The notes: generated from the sequence alone by a model not told the origin. Shown: positions 1 to 9,215, counted from the stretch's first letter. The stretch: DNA of 64,000 nucleotides from Halomonas shengliensis (GCF_900104135.1 NZ_FNIV01000001.1:310001-374000), one strand, 5' to 3'. Made by a program: numbers and translations.

Positions 1-1182
1 AATTGCCGCCACCGGCTCGCCGATCACGTAGATCATGGTCAGGCCGGTGACCAGGCTGGCCACCAGGGGAATGATCAGGATCGGCTTGAGGGACTCGACG
101 CTGGCCGGCAGCTTGACATGACGGGTCACCGCCAGGGCCACGTAGCCGGCCAGGAAGCCGGCGAGGATGCCGCCGATAAAACCCGCCTCGATATTGGCCG
201 CCAGCATGCCGCCGATCATCCCCGGGGCGATGCCGGGACGGTCGGCGATGGAGTAGGCGATATAGCCGGCCAGCACCGGGATCATCAGGGCGAAGGCGGT
301 GCCGCCGCCGATCTGCATCAGCGCCGCGGCGAGGGTGCCCTCCTGCTCGAAGGCCTCGATGCCGAAGACGAAGGAGAGCGCGATCAGCAGGCCCCCGGCC
401 ACCACCATGGGCAGCATGAAGGAGACCCCGGTGAGCAGGTGCTTGTAGACCCCCTTCTCCTTGGCGCTCTTCCTTGCCTCGCCGCCGGCGGCCGGTGCGT
501 TGGCGTGTTCCGTCTCGGCCTGCTCGAAGGCGGCCTCGAGGGTCGCCCGGGGCTTCTTGAGCGCCGCCCCGGTGGAGGTGCGGTAGACCCGCTTGCCGGC
601 GAAGCGGGTGGGGTCCACCTCGATGTCGCAGGCCAGGACCACCAGGTCCGCCGCGGCGATCTCCTCCTCGGTGAGCCGGTCCTGGGCGCCCACCGACCCC
701 TGGGTCTCCACGCGGATCTCGTGCCCCAGGGATTTCCCGGCCTCGCTCAGGGCCTCGGCGGCCATGAAGGTGTGGGCCACCCCGGTGGGGCAGGCCGTCA
801 CCGCCACGATCCGCGCGCCGGAGCCGGGGGCCGTGCCGGTGGCCAGCGCCGGGGCGGGGTCGTCGGCCGGGGTGAAGGCCTCGGCCTCGCGCTCGGCCCG
901 CGCCAGGAAGGCGGCGGGGTCGGGCAGCGCCTGGTCGATCGGGCCCTGGAAGAGCCGCTTGCCGGCGAAGCGCTGCGGGTCGGGCACATGGTCGGCGGCC
1001 ACGATGACCAGGTCGGCCGCCTGCAGGGCGGTCGCCGACAGCGGCGTGACGGGCTCGAGTTCGCCGTGCATCTCGACATCGACCCGCCAGCCGAGACGCT
1101 GGGCGGCCTGCTCCAGGCGGCGGGCGGCGAGGAAGGTGGTGGCCAGGCCGCTGGGGCAGGCGGTGACGATGATGGCGTTCAT
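1..1182 (-). CDS. fruA: PTS fructose transporter subunit IIBC (partial, C-terminus beyond window)
   Basis: This is the membrane component of the fructose phosphotransferase system, which imports fructose as fructose 1-phosphate. Translated from the ATG at 1182, it begins with two EIIB-type repeats. Each carries a cysteine phosphorylation motif, VTACPSG near residue 7 and VTACPTG near residue 110. A linker and the first membrane segments of the EIIC domain follow (glycine-rich stretches such as GGGTAFALMIPVLAGYIAYS). The reading frame stays open to base 1, so the end of EIIC is missing. The start overlaps the fruK stop by 4 nt (ATGA), so the gene is probably translationally coupled as the last gene of fruBKA. 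Two EIIB-like domains are usual in FruA of gammaproteobacteria. Confidence 0.93.
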   Translation of the reverse strand, partial: MNAIIVTACPSGLATTFLAARRLEQAAQRLGWRVDVEMHGELEPVTPLSATALQAADLVIVAADHVPDPQRFAGKRLFQGPIDQALPDPAAFLARAEREAEAFTPADDPAPALATGTAPGSGARIVAVTACPTGVAHTFMAAEALSEAGKSLGHEIRVETQGSVGAQDRLTEEEIAAADLVVLACDIEVDPTRFAGKRVYRTSTGAALKKPRATLEAAFEQAETEHANAPAAGGEARKSAKEKGVYKHLLTGVSFMLPMVVAGGLLIALSFVFGIEAFEQEGTLAAALMQIGGGTAFALMIPVLAGYIAYSIADRPGIAPGMIGGMLAANIEAGFIGGILAGFLAGYVALAVTRHVKLPASVESLKPILIIPLVASLVTGLTMIYVIGEPVAAI

Positions 1183-2153
1183 GCGAGGGCTCCCCCCGCG
1201 TCGACGTCGTTGAGGCGACGCACGCGGGTCTGTTGCTGGAGTTGCGGGAAGTCATCGGCGCGGACATGGCCCACGCCGACATGGCGGACGGACTCGGCGG
1301 AGAGCGCGGTGGCGAAGCGCAGCACCTGTTCCGGCGTATGGCCGGAGAGGATGCCGTGCAGCATGGCAGCCAGCAGGGTGTCGCCGGCGCCGACGGTGCT
1401 GGCCACGTCCAGGCGCGGGGGCACCGCCTGCCAGGCGCCACGGCGGCTGACCCACAGCACCCCGGCCGGCCCGGCGGAGATCAGCGCTTCCTCGACGCCG
1501 GCGGCGTAGAGGCGAAGCGCCGCCCGGAGACGAGTCTCGGCGGTGTCGAGGGGCGTGCCGGCCCAGGCCGCCAGCTCCTGTTCGTTGGGCTTGACCGCGG
1601 TGGGGCGGGCGTCGATGGCCCGTGCCAGGGCCTCGCCGCTGGTGTCGACCCATACCGCGAGGCCGGCGTCGCGCAGCCGGGCCACCAGGCCTGCCAGGTC
1701 CTCGGCGGCGACGCCGGGCGGCAGGCTGCCGGCGATCACCACCCCGGCGGGGCGGCGCTCGGCGTTGGCCAGGCGGGCGTCCAGCCAGTCGAGCAGGCGC
1801 TGCCAGCTGGCGGCGTCGATGCGCGCGCCCGGCCCGTTGATGTCGGTGACCCGGCCGTCGGCCTCGGCGAGCTTGGCGTTGATGCGGGTCTCCCCCGGCA
1901 CCCGCAGGAAGGCATCCTCCACGCCCAGGGCCTCGAAGGCGCGCAGGAAGGGGCCGTCGTTCTCCTCGCCGAGGAACCCCGTCACCGTGACGTCGTGGCC
2001 CAGCTCGGCGAGCACCCGGGCCACGTTGACGCCCTTGCCGGCGGCGGCGAGGTGGGTGGCACGGGTACGGTTGACGATGCCGGGCTCCAGTCGCTCTAGG
2101 GTCACCGAGAGGTCCAGGGCCGGGTTGAGGGTCAGGGTGAGCACGCGGGCCAT
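1179..2153 (-). CDS. fruK: 1-phosphofructokinase
   Basis: FruK phosphorylates fructose 1-phosphate, the product of the FruA transporter, to fructose 1,6-bisphosphate in the cytoplasm. The 324-residue protein is PfkB family. It opens MARVLTLTLNPALDL, has an AAGKGVNVARVL substrate-binding motif near residue 40, AVKPNEQEL in the middle, and the PfkB signature STVGAGDTLLAAML near the C-terminus with the catalytic Asp. The reading frame is open further upstream, but the ATG at 2153 overlaps the fruB stop by one base (TGATG) and gives the family's normal N-terminus. It lies between fruB and fruA, so expression should follow the Cra-controlled promoter upstream of fruB. Confidence 0.96.
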   Translation of the reverse strand: MARVLTLTLNPALDLSVTLERLEPGIVNRTRATHLAAAGKGVNVARVLAELGHDVTVTGFLGEENDGPFLRAFEALGVEDAFLRVPGETRINAKLAEADGRVTDINGPGARIDAASWQRLLDWLDARLANAERRPAGVVIAGSLPPGVAAEDLAGLVARLRDAGLAVWVDTSGEALARAIDARPTAVKPNEQELAAWAGTPLDTAETRLRAALRLYAAGVEEALISAGPAGVLWVSRRGAWQAVPPRLDVASTVGAGDTLLAAMLHGILSGHTPEQVLRFATALSAESVRHVGVGHVRADDFPQLQQQTRVRRLNDVDAGGALA

Positions 2154-5065
2154 CAGCGCACCTCCAGGGCGTCGCGGACGGCCTCGCTGGTGGCCTGGGC
2201 CAGCGCCAGGGCGGCCTGGTCGCGGGCCTCCGCGAGGTCGAACTCGCGCAGGCGCGCCTTGACCAGCGGCACCTGGCGGGCGCTCACCGACAGCTCGTCG
2301 ACGCCAAGCCCCACCAGCACCGGCACGGCGGTGGCATCCGAGGCCAGCTCGCCGCACACGCCGACCCACTTGCCGCGGGCATGGGCGGCGGCCACGGTCA
2401 TCTCGATCAGCCGTAGCACCGCCGGGTGCAGGCCGTCGGCCTGGGCGGAGAGTTCGGGGTGGTCGCGGTCGATGGCCAGGGTGTACTGGGTCAGGTCGTT
2501 GGTCCCCACCGAGAAGAAGTCCACCTCGTCGGCGAGGCTGGCGGCCAGCAGGGCGCTGGACGGCACCTCGACCATCACCCCCAGCTGCAGGTCGGTGGCG
2601 CGCTCGGCCTCGGGGATCTCCGCCAGCAGCCGGTCGACGATCGCCCGGGCGGCGCGGAACTCGCCGATGTCCTTGACCATGGGCAGCATGATGCGCAGCG
2701 GCCGGGCCTTTTCAGTAACCCCAGCCGCAGGCGCCTTTCCCGATTCATCCGCGGGCGCCGCGGCCATCAGCAGGGCGCGCAGCTGGGTCTCGAGGACCTC
2801 GGGCCGGGTCAGGGCCAGGCGGATACCGCGCAGGCCGAGGAAGGGGTTGTCCTCCTTCGGCATCGGCCAGTAGGGGAGCGGCTTGTCGCCCCCCACGTCG
2901 AGGGTGCGGGCCACCAGCGGCCGGCCGTCCAGGGCGTCCAGGGCCTCGCGGTATTCGCCGACCTGGGTGTCGAGGTCCGGCTCGTGGGCGTGGGCCATGA
3001 ACAGGAACTCGGTGCGCAGCAGGCCGATGCCCTCGGCGCCGCGCGCCACGGCATCGGCGGCGTGGGCGGTGTTGCCCAGGTTGGCGGCCACCTCGACGCG
3101 GTGGCCGCAGCGGGTGCGTGCCTCGCCGAAGCGGGCCTCCCAGGCCTCGGCCGCGCGACGCTCGCGCTCCACCAGGCGCTGCTCGGCGGCGGCGCGGCGT
3201 TCGGCGGAGGGAGCGGGAACCACCCGGCCCCGCTCGCCGTCGAGGATCAGCTCGCTCCCGTTCTCCAGGGTGAGCACCCGCTCGCCGGCCCCCACCACCG
3301 CGGGGATGCCCAGGGCGCGGGCCAGGATAGCGCTGTGGGCGGTGGCGCCGCCGCGGGCGGTGAGCAGGCCGCGGACCCGGGTGGTGTCCAGGCGCGCCAC
3401 ATCGGAGGGGCCGATGTCGTCGGTGACCAGGATATAGGGGTGGTCCGGCGGCGCCGGCAGCTCGACCCGGCAGAGTACCCCCAGCACCCGGCGACCGACG
3501 TCGCGCAGGTCGGCGGCGCGCTCGGCGAGCAGCCGGTCGGCGAGCATCTCCTGGGCGTGGGCCGCGGTCTCGATGGCGTCCCACCAGGCCGCCTCGGCGG
3601 AGCGACCGTCCCGGATGCCCTCGCCGGCCGCTTCGAGGAGTTCGGGGTCGTTCAGCATCTCCTCGTGCATGGAGAGGATCTGGGCGACCTCGCCGCCGCG
3701 GGCCTGCTGCACCAGGGCCTCCAGCTGCGCGGTCCCCTCGTGGATCGCCTGTTCCAGGCGGCGGCGCTCGGCTGCGGGGTCGGCGGCCCGGTCGGGGTAG
3801 TCGAAGCGGGGCGTGCGCAGCACGAAGGCCGGGGCGATGGCCAGCCCGGGGGAGGCCGCGACGCCGGGGTGGGGCAGGTCGGCGGGCAGGGGCGTCAGGG
3901 GCGCGGCCGCTTCCCGGGGGGCGAGTCGCTCACGGCTCTCGTCGAAGGGCAGGACCTGCTCGCCCAGCCCCTCGGCGACGGCGCGGTCGAGCGCCTCGAG
4001 GGCCGCCTCGGCGCCCTCGCCCTCGGCGGAGAAGGCGAGCTGCTGGCCACGGCGAGCCCCCAGGCCGATCACCTTGGTCAGGCTGGTGGCCGGCACGGCT
4101 TCCCCGCCGCCCTCGGCGAGGCGCACGCGAATCGCAATGCCCTGGGCGCGAGCCACCTGCACCAGCTGCTTGGCCGGACGGGCGTGCAGCCCATGGGCGT
4201 TGAGGACCCGGGCCAGGCGGGTATGGGCGCTGGCCGATTCCCCGGAGAGCCGGCCCAGCACGGTGGCGGCGTCGGCCCCCTTGAGCTCCCCTGCCTGGCC
4301 GCTCTCCAGCAGGGCCAGGATCCGCTCCAGTAGGCCGCGATGGGCATCGCCCCGCGCCGCCAGGCAGAAGACCCCGGTGACCGGTTCGTCGTTCTCCGCC
4401 AGGGCTCGGTCGGAGGTCGCCAGGGACAGGGCGGGCGTCTCCACGCCACGGTCGCTGGTGGCCAGCCACAGCCCCTGGCCGAGTCGCAGCGGGGCGCCTT
4501 CGGCCACCGCCGCGACGAAGCCGCCGGCCACGCAGTCGAGCTGGCGCAGGCGGGCGGCCCCGGCCAGGGCCAGCTCGCGGACGTCGCGGGCGGGGAAGCC
4601 CAGGCAGAGGGTGTCGGCATCGAGGCGCGCCTCCACCACGGCCTTCGACAGCAGCGAGGCGATCACCCCCGCCGAGGTGGCCTGCGCGAGGCGGCCGGCG
4701 ACGCTGTCGTCGTCAAGCACATGGGTGAGCTGGCGCAGGATGTCCAGGTGCTCGTCGCTCTGGGCGGCGATGGTCACCAGGGCATGCACGCGGTGGCCGT
4801 CGTGCCAGTCGATGCCGCGGGGGAATTGCAGCACCCGCACCCCGGTTGCCCTTACATGCTCGCGGCTCTCCGGGGTGCCGTGGGGGATGGCGATGGCGTT
4901 GCCCAGGTAGGTGGAGGACTGGGCCTCGCGGGCGTGCAGGCCGTCGCGGTAGCCGGCCGTGACGAGGCCTGACCGCTGCAGCGTCTCGGCGGCGCTGTCC
5001 AGCGCGGCCCGCCAGTCGTCGGCATGGCAGTCCAGCAGGATATCGTCGGGACTCAGGGTCAGCAT
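2153..5065 (-). CDS. fruB: Fused PTS EIIA(Fru)-HPr-enzyme I phosphotransferase
   Basis: This 970-residue cytoplasmic protein carries the whole soluble phosphoryl chain of the fructose PTS on one polypeptide. The EIIA domain spans about residues 1-145, with the phospho-His in AIPHGTPE (His62). A linker is followed by an HPr domain at about 285-370, with AHGLHARPAK (His294). Enzyme I occupies about 400-970, with the active-site His in GGATAHSAILARALG (His577) and a PEP-binding C-terminal barrel containing WVGVCGELASD. A similar fused FruB exists in Pseudomonas. The start at 5065 is preceded by AGGAG. It is the first gene of fruBKA, divergent from cra. Having its own enzyme I and HPr makes fructose uptake independent of general PTS proteins. 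Confidence 0.96.
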   Translation of the reverse strand: MLTLSPDDILLDCHADDWRAALDSAAETLQRSGLVTAGYRDGLHAREAQSSTYLGNAIAIPHGTPESREHVRATGVRVLQFPRGIDWHDGHRVHALVTIAAQSDEHLDILRQLTHVLDDDSVAGRLAQATSAGVIASLLSKAVVEARLDADTLCLGFPARDVRELALAGAARLRQLDCVAGGFVAAVAEGAPLRLGQGLWLATSDRGVETPALSLATSDRALAENDEPVTGVFCLAARGDAHRGLLERILALLESGQAGELKGADAATVLGRLSGESASAHTRLARVLNAHGLHARPAKQLVQVARAQGIAIRVRLAEGGGEAVPATSLTKVIGLGARRGQQLAFSAEGEGAEAALEALDRAVAEGLGEQVLPFDESRERLAPREAAAPLTPLPADLPHPGVAASPGLAIAPAFVLRTPRFDYPDRAADPAAERRRLEQAIHEGTAQLEALVQQARGGEVAQILSMHEEMLNDPELLEAAGEGIRDGRSAEAAWWDAIETAAHAQEMLADRLLAERAADLRDVGRRVLGVLCRVELPAPPDHPYILVTDDIGPSDVARLDTTRVRGLLTARGGATAHSAILARALGIPAVVGAGERVLTLENGSELILDGERGRVVPAPSAERRAAAEQRLVERERRAAEAWEARFGEARTRCGHRVEVAANLGNTAHAADAVARGAEGIGLLRTEFLFMAHAHEPDLDTQVGEYREALDALDGRPLVARTLDVGGDKPLPYWPMPKEDNPFLGLRGIRLALTRPEVLETQLRALLMAAAPADESGKAPAAGVTEKARPLRIMLPMVKDIGEFRAARAIVDRLLAEIPEAERATDLQLGVMVEVPSSALLAASLADEVDFFSVGTNDLTQYTLAIDRDHPELSAQADGLHPAVLRLIEMTVAAAHARGKWVGVCGELASDATAVPVLVGLGVDELSVSARQVPLVKARLREFDLAEARDQAALALAQATSEAVRDALEVR

Positions 5066-5118
5066 GGGGGGCTCCTGTAAGGGTGGCGGGCCGTGTCGGA
5101 TAGCGTTGTCCGGCTTTG

Positions 5119-5164
5119 GCTGAATCGTGTCACCTGTCTATACTCAAGGCTGGATCGATTCACC
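5119..5164. promoter_or_regulatory. Two Cra/FruR-like operators between fruB and cra
   Basis: Two 16-bp sites, GCTGAATCGTGTCACC at 5119-5134 and GCTGGATCGATTCACC at 5149-5164, lie in the 190-bp gap between the divergent fruB and cra starts. Both resemble the Cra core (TGAAnCGnTTCA). They are direct copies offset by exactly 30 bp, close to three helical turns, so two bound dimers would sit on the same DNA face. They are well placed for repression of fruBKA and autoregulation of cra. This is a sequence match only; binding is inferred. Confidence 0.7.
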
Positions 5165-5255
5165 TGCGTTGGCAAGTGGCCGCATCTACGACATTGGTAG
5201 GGGGAGGTCGCCACGCCCTGACATACAATGGCGCGAACGCCACGGGAGGTAACCC

Positions 5256-6257
5256 ATGACACTCGCCGAAATCGCCCGGCTGGCCGGCGTCTCGCGCACC
5301 ACGGCCAGCTACGTCATCAACGGCAAGGCCGAGGAGAAGCGCATCAGTCCCCGGACCGTGGAGCGGGTGATGGCCGTGGTGCGTGAACACCGCTACCGGG
5401 TCGATGCCCAGGCCGCCGCCCTGCGCCGCGGCTCTAGCCGGACCCTGGGGCTGATCATTCCCGACCTGGAGAACGTCAGCTATGCGCGCCTGGCCAAGCG
5501 GCTGGAGCGCGGGGCCCGAGAGCAGGGCTACCAGCTGCTGATCGTCGGCTCCGACGACCGGCCCGATGCCGAGCGCGACCTGGCCCTGGCGCTGCGTGCC
5601 CAGCGCTGCGAGGTCCTGATCGTCGCCAGCTGCCTGTCCGAGGGCGACCCCTTCTACGGCGAGCTCCTGGCCGACGGCCTGCCGGTCGTCGCCGTGGACC
5701 GCGGCCTCGATCCGGCGCGCTTTGCCAGCGTGGTGAGCAACGACCGCGAGGCGGCCGAGCGGCTGAGCCGTTCGGTGCTGGGCGAGAGGGTGAACAGCGT
5801 GGCCTGGCTGGATGCGGTGCCGGGGCTCTCGATCACCGCCGAGCGGCGGGCCGGCTTCCGGCAGGCGCTGACGGAAGGCGAGGCGCGTCCGCTGATGTGC
5901 TGCGCCGAACGCTACGACCGGGAGCATGGCGCACGGCTGATGCGCGAACTGCTCGACACCCATGGCCTGCCCGACGCCCTGATCACCGCCTCCTACACCC
6001 TGCTGGATGGCGTCTTCGACGTGCTGCTGGAGGAGGGTGGGCTGCCCCCGTCGCTGCGCCTGGCCACCTTCGGCGACAGCCGCCTGCTGGACTTCCTGCC
6101 GCTGCCGGTCAATTCGGCGGTGCAGGATCACGACCGCATCGCCGCGGCCGCCCTGCAGGCCGCCCTCGCCGCGGCGCGAGGAAGCTACCGGCCCGGGGCC
6201 ACCGTGATCGCCCGCCAGCTGCGCTGGCGCCTGCCGGAGCGCCGGCCCGTCTCGTAA
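5256..6257 (+). CDS. cra: Catabolite repressor/activator Cra (FruR), LacI family
   Basis: This 333-residue LacI/GalR-family regulator starts MTLAEIARLAGVSRTTASYVINGKAE. That is the N-terminal helix-turn-helix and hinge, followed by a periplasmic-binding-protein-like effector domain from about residue 60 (LGLIIPDLENVSYARL). The wording of the helix-turn-helix and the position next to fruBKA point to FruR/Cra. Cra releases DNA when it binds fructose 1-phosphate or fructose 1,6-bisphosphate. The start at 5256 has GGGAGG nine bases upstream. It diverges from fruB across two operator-like sites and ends 6 bp from the convergent fructokinase stop. By position it is probably the local regulator of fructose uptake. 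Confidence 0.93.
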   Translation: MTLAEIARLAGVSRTTASYVINGKAEEKRISPRTVERVMAVVREHRYRVDAQAAALRRGSSRTLGLIIPDLENVSYARLAKRLERGAREQGYQLLIVGSDDRPDAERDLALALRAQRCEVLIVASCLSEGDPFYGELLADGLPVVAVDRGLDPARFASVVSNDREAAERLSRSVLGERVNSVAWLDAVPGLSITAERRAGFRQALTEGEARPLMCCAERYDREHGARLMRELLDTHGLPDALITASYTLLDGVFDVLLEEGGLPPSLRLATFGDSRLLDFLPLPVNSAVQDHDRIAAAALQAALAAARGSYRPGATVIARQLRWRLPERRPVS

Positions 6258-6263
6258 GGCGGG

Positions 6264-7232
6264 TCAGCGGCGCAGCCCGGCCAGGTCCTCGCGGGTCGGC
6301 AGGGCGACGTAGGCACCGGGTCGGGTCACGGCGTGGGCGCCGCAGCGGCAGGCCGTTTCCACGGCGCGGGCCAGGAACGCCTCGTCGCGCTGCCAGCCCT
6401 CCAGGCCTGCGCTGCCGAGGTGTTCGGCGAGCTCGGCCAGCAGCCCGCCGATGAAAGCGTCCCCGCCGGCGGTGGTGTCCACCGCCTCGACGGCGGGCGG
6501 TGTCACCCGCCGTTCGATGCCCACTCCCAGCAGCCGCACGTCACCCGGGCCGTCGGTGATCACGACGGCCTTGACCCCGGCGGCCAGCCGCTCGGCCAGC
6601 CAGGCCTCCTCCGGGTGGTCGGCGCGCAGGAAGTCGAGCTCGTCGGTGGAGAGCTTGAGCAGGTCGGCGGCGTCGAGCAGGCGGGTCACCAGGCTGATGT
6701 CGGCCTGGCCGGTCGCCCACAGGTTGTGGCGCAGGTTGGCGTCCACGCTGACCAGGCAGCCGGCGCGACGGGCCATCTCGGCCATGGCCAGGGTGGTCTC
6801 GGCGATTTCCGGCTCGGTCAGGCTGTTGCTGCACAGGTGCAGGATGGCGGGCTCGGCGAACACGCCCTGGGGCAGGTGCTCGAGCCGGTAGAGCAGGTCG
6901 GCGGCCGGTGGCCGGTAGAAGTCGAAGGTGCGCTCCCCCGCGGCGTCCCGGGAGACGAAGGCCAGCGCCGTGCGCGCCTCGCGGGTGCGCACCACGCCCG
7001 AGGTGTCGACGCCATGGGCGGCGAGTTCGGCGGCCAGGAAGTCGCCGAAGTGGTCGTCGCCCAGCATGCCCAGGAACCGGCTCGGCACGCCGAGCCTCGC
7101 GCAGGCCACGGCGACGTTGGCGGGCGCGCCGCCGGCATAGGGGGTGAAGGTCTCGGGGCCCTGCCCGGCATCGCCGAGGCGGCTGGAGAGCATGTCGACC
7201 AGGGCCTCGCCGAAGGCAATCACGGGTATCAT
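6264..7232 (-). CDS. Fructokinase / carbohydrate kinase, PfkB family
   Basis: This predicted cytoplasmic sugar kinase of 322 residues phosphorylates a free sugar, most likely fructose at C6. It starts MIPVIAFGEALVDML, has GGAPANVAVACARLG near residue 35 (PfkB signature 1 region), and ends with TTAGGDAFIGGLL (signature 2, catalytic Asp). The reading frame is open upstream, but the ATG at 7232 has a good GAGGAG site and gives the family N-terminus. It is the last gene of the glk-mutarotase-aldo/keto reductase-kinase operon, 40 bp after the reductase. The substrate is inferred from context and resemblance to ScrK/FrcK-type kinases; 2-keto-3-deoxygluconate or ribose kinase activity is less likely. 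Confidence 0.85.
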   Translation of the reverse strand: MIPVIAFGEALVDMLSSRLGDAGQGPETFTPYAGGAPANVAVACARLGVPSRFLGMLGDDHFGDFLAAELAAHGVDTSGVVRTREARTALAFVSRDAAGERTFDFYRPPAADLLYRLEHLPQGVFAEPAILHLCSNSLTEPEIAETTLAMAEMARRAGCLVSVDANLRHNLWATGQADISLVTRLLDAADLLKLSTDELDFLRADHPEEAWLAERLAAGVKAVVITDGPGDVRLLGVGIERRVTPPAVEAVDTTAGGDAFIGGLLAELAEHLGSAGLEGWQRDEAFLARAVETACRCGAHAVTRPGAYVALPTREDLAGLRR

Positions 7233-7272
7233 CGGGGGTCTCCTCAAGAGGGGCGGGTAGGGGCGAGCGCCG

Positions 7273-8163
7273 TCAGGCGACCGGATGGCCGCGGGCAGCC
7301 TCGAGCAGGGCGTACCAGTCGGGACGGGCCAGGGCGAGGTCGGCATCCTGCGCCAGGGCGGCGATGCGTTCGGCGCGCAGGCTGCCGATCACCGGTACCG
7401 GACGCCCCGGCAGGGCGCGCAGCCAGGCCAGCGCCACACCGGCCGGCGTGGCGCCGTGGACCCCGGCCAGGTGGTCCAGCAGGCCCACGGCCGGGCCCTG
7501 GAAGACCCGGCCGCCACCCAGCGGCGACCAGACCAGTGGCGCCAGGCCGTCGGCCACCAGCGCATCGTAGCGGCCGTCGAACAGCGGCGTGGGGTGGTCC
7601 AGGGAGAGCTGCAGCTGGTGGGCCTCCAGCCGGTGATGCATGGCGGCCTGGAGGCGTCGCCACTGCTCGGGCAGGAAGTTCGAGACCCCGGCGGCACCGA
7701 TCTTGCCGGCGGCGATGGCATCGTCCAGGGCGCGACCGGTGGCCGCGGCCGCCATCAGCGGGTCGGGGCGGTGGATCAGGAAGTGGTCGAGGCGCTCCAC
7801 CCCGAGGCGCGAGAGGGCCGCATCGATGGCCCGCGTCAGGGCGGCCGGCGAGCTGTCGTAGTGCTTGATCCCGGTATCCCGCTGGCCGGCTCGGGAGGCG
7901 TCGCGCCCCGGGGTGACGATGCCCGCCTTGGTCACCACCTTTACCCGCCCCGCCAGGGACGGGCGGGCGCGCAGGGCGGCGCCGAACAGGGCCTCGCCCT
8001 GGCCGTCGCCGTAGATGTCGGCGTGGTCGAACCAGGCGAGGCCCTCGTCGAGCCGCGCCTCGATCCAGTCGCCCAGGCGCCCGGGGGCATGTAGCGCCGG
8101 CACCTCGTGCAGGCGCATCATGCCGAGCAGGAAGGGGGCGTCGATGCGGGGCGCGGCGCTCAT
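7273..8163 (-). CDS. Aldo/keto reductase
   Basis: This 296-residue NADPH-dependent reductase of the AKR superfamily has a TIM barrel. Visible family features are the catalytic Asp/Tyr in WFDHADIYGDGQGE, the Lys in VKVVTKAGI, and the His in LDHFLIHRPDP. The last motif and the length are closest to the YdhF-like group. The ATG at 8163 overlaps the mutarotase stop by 4 nt, so the two are translationally coupled. Context in a glucose-catabolic operon suggests a sugar aldehyde or sugar-derived carbonyl substrate, but the sequence does not fix the substrate. Confidence 0.88.
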   Translation of the reverse strand: MSAAPRIDAPFLLGMMRLHEVPALHAPGRLGDWIEARLDEGLAWFDHADIYGDGQGEALFGAALRARPSLAGRVKVVTKAGIVTPGRDASRAGQRDTGIKHYDSSPAALTRAIDAALSRLGVERLDHFLIHRPDPLMAAAATGRALDDAIAAGKIGAAGVSNFLPEQWRRLQAAMHHRLEAHQLQLSLDHPTPLFDGRYDALVADGLAPLVWSPLGGGRVFQGPAVGLLDHLAGVHGATPAGVALAWLRALPGRPVPVIGSLRAERIAALAQDADLALARPDWYALLEAARGHPVA

Positions 8164-9215
8164 GAGGCGGCATCCGCCACCGAGAGCGTGGTGCCGAGCA
8201 GGTGCTGGGCGCCCGGGACCAGCCACACCGGGTCGAGCCGGGTGTTGGCCGACTCCACGCAGAGGAAGTGGCGGGCGGCCTCAGCGGGGGTGTCGTCGGG
8301 CAGCGCGTCGCCCGGGTTCCAGACCACCGCCGAGTCGCTGCCCTGGCGGGCGACACGCAGCCGACGCTGGCCGTCGTCCAGGACGAGCTCGGCGTTGGAG
8401 TGATAGATGCGGTCCAGCCCGCCGCGCACGCCGAGCTCGCCCTGCTGCTCGCGCTCGGCGAAGTCGGCGAGCTTGTCCAGGTAGCGGGCGCCGGCTAGCC
8501 CCTCGACCCGGCAGTCCCTGGCGTCGGCCACCGCCAGGTAGCTGTGCAGGGCCCCGGTGATCTTGGCCGGGGTCTCGCCGACATGCTCGGTGATCAGTTC
8601 CACATGCAGGCGGTTGGCATTGGCCTGGATCACCGCCCGGGGCACCAGCTGGGAATGCAGGCGCTCGAGCGGCGAGAGGTGCAGCTCGACGCCCTCCTCG
8701 TGCTCGTCCACGGCATCGAGGCGCCAGTCGGCCTTGCGCGCCGGCCCGTGCATCGGCCCGGAACGATCCGGGGACTCGTCGGCGGTGTGCTCGTCGGCGA
8801 ACCACGGCCAGCACAGCGGGATGGCGCCGGGCAGCGCCTGGGGCGTGGGCGTGACCCACAGCCAGCCGCCGGCCACCAGGGCTTCCTCGCTCTGATCCGG
8901 GCGGGAAGTGCTGGTGCGCGTTCGCGTGTCTTCGGACGCGTTAGAGAGCGGCGCGGAAGCAGAGCCTTCAGCAGTCGCGTCTTCAGATGATGCGGAAGCG
9001 CCCGCGGCTGTCGCGTCCTCGGGCGACACAGGAGCGCCCGCGGCTCGCGCGGTTTCGGGCGCGTGAGGTAAATAGTGAAGCACCTGGGCGCCCTGGAGCG
9101 ACACCGCGAGTTCGCCCCAGGCCTCGCGGGCCAGCCATACCTCGCGGCCGGCCCATTCGGCGCGGCGCTGTCCATCGGTGGCGTCCAGCAGGGCGCGCAG
9201 GGATGCGGGAATCAT
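8160..9215 (-). CDS. D-hexose-6-phosphate mutarotase (aldose 1-epimerase family) with low-complexity insert
   Basis: This YeaD-like mutarotase interconverts the anomers of glucose 6-phosphate and related sugars. The fold is recognisable from GGWLWVTPTPQALPGAIPLCWPWF, the His in MHGPARKADWRL, and the C-terminal VVWNPGDALPDD. At 351 residues it is longer than the usual ~290-300. The excess is mostly a Ser/Ala/Glu/Thr-rich stretch at about residues 52-112, with degenerate repeats of PEDATAAGAS / SEDATAEGSA. This lies between the first strands and the GGWLW motif, and it may be an unstructured surface loop. The gene overlaps glk upstream and the reductase downstream by 4 nt each, placing it inside the operon. 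Confidence 0.88.
   Translation of the reverse strand: MIPASLRALLDATDGQRRAEWAGREVWLAREAWGELAVSLQGAQVLHYLPHAPETARAAGAPVSPEDATAAGASASSEDATAEGSASAPLSNASEDTRTRTSTSRPDQSEEALVAGGWLWVTPTPQALPGAIPLCWPWFADEHTADESPDRSGPMHGPARKADWRLDAVDEHEEGVELHLSPLERLHSQLVPRAVIQANANRLHVELITEHVGETPAKITGALHSYLAVADARDCRVEGLAGARYLDKLADFAEREQQGELGVRGGLDRIYHSNAELVLDDGQRRLRVARQGSDSAVVWNPGDALPDDTPAEAARHFLCVESANTRLDPVWLVPGAQHLLGTTLSVADAAS

Noticed and set aside
118-2262. Long open frames on the plus strand opposite fruA and fruK
   Set aside because: They are frame shadows in very GC-rich DNA, with repetitive Gly/Arg/His composition and no motifs; the minus-strand fru genes are certain.
2426-4333. 635-residue plus-strand open frame opposite fruB
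   Set aside because: Low-complexity Gly/Gln/His-rich translation without family features; the antisense of a well-supported gene.
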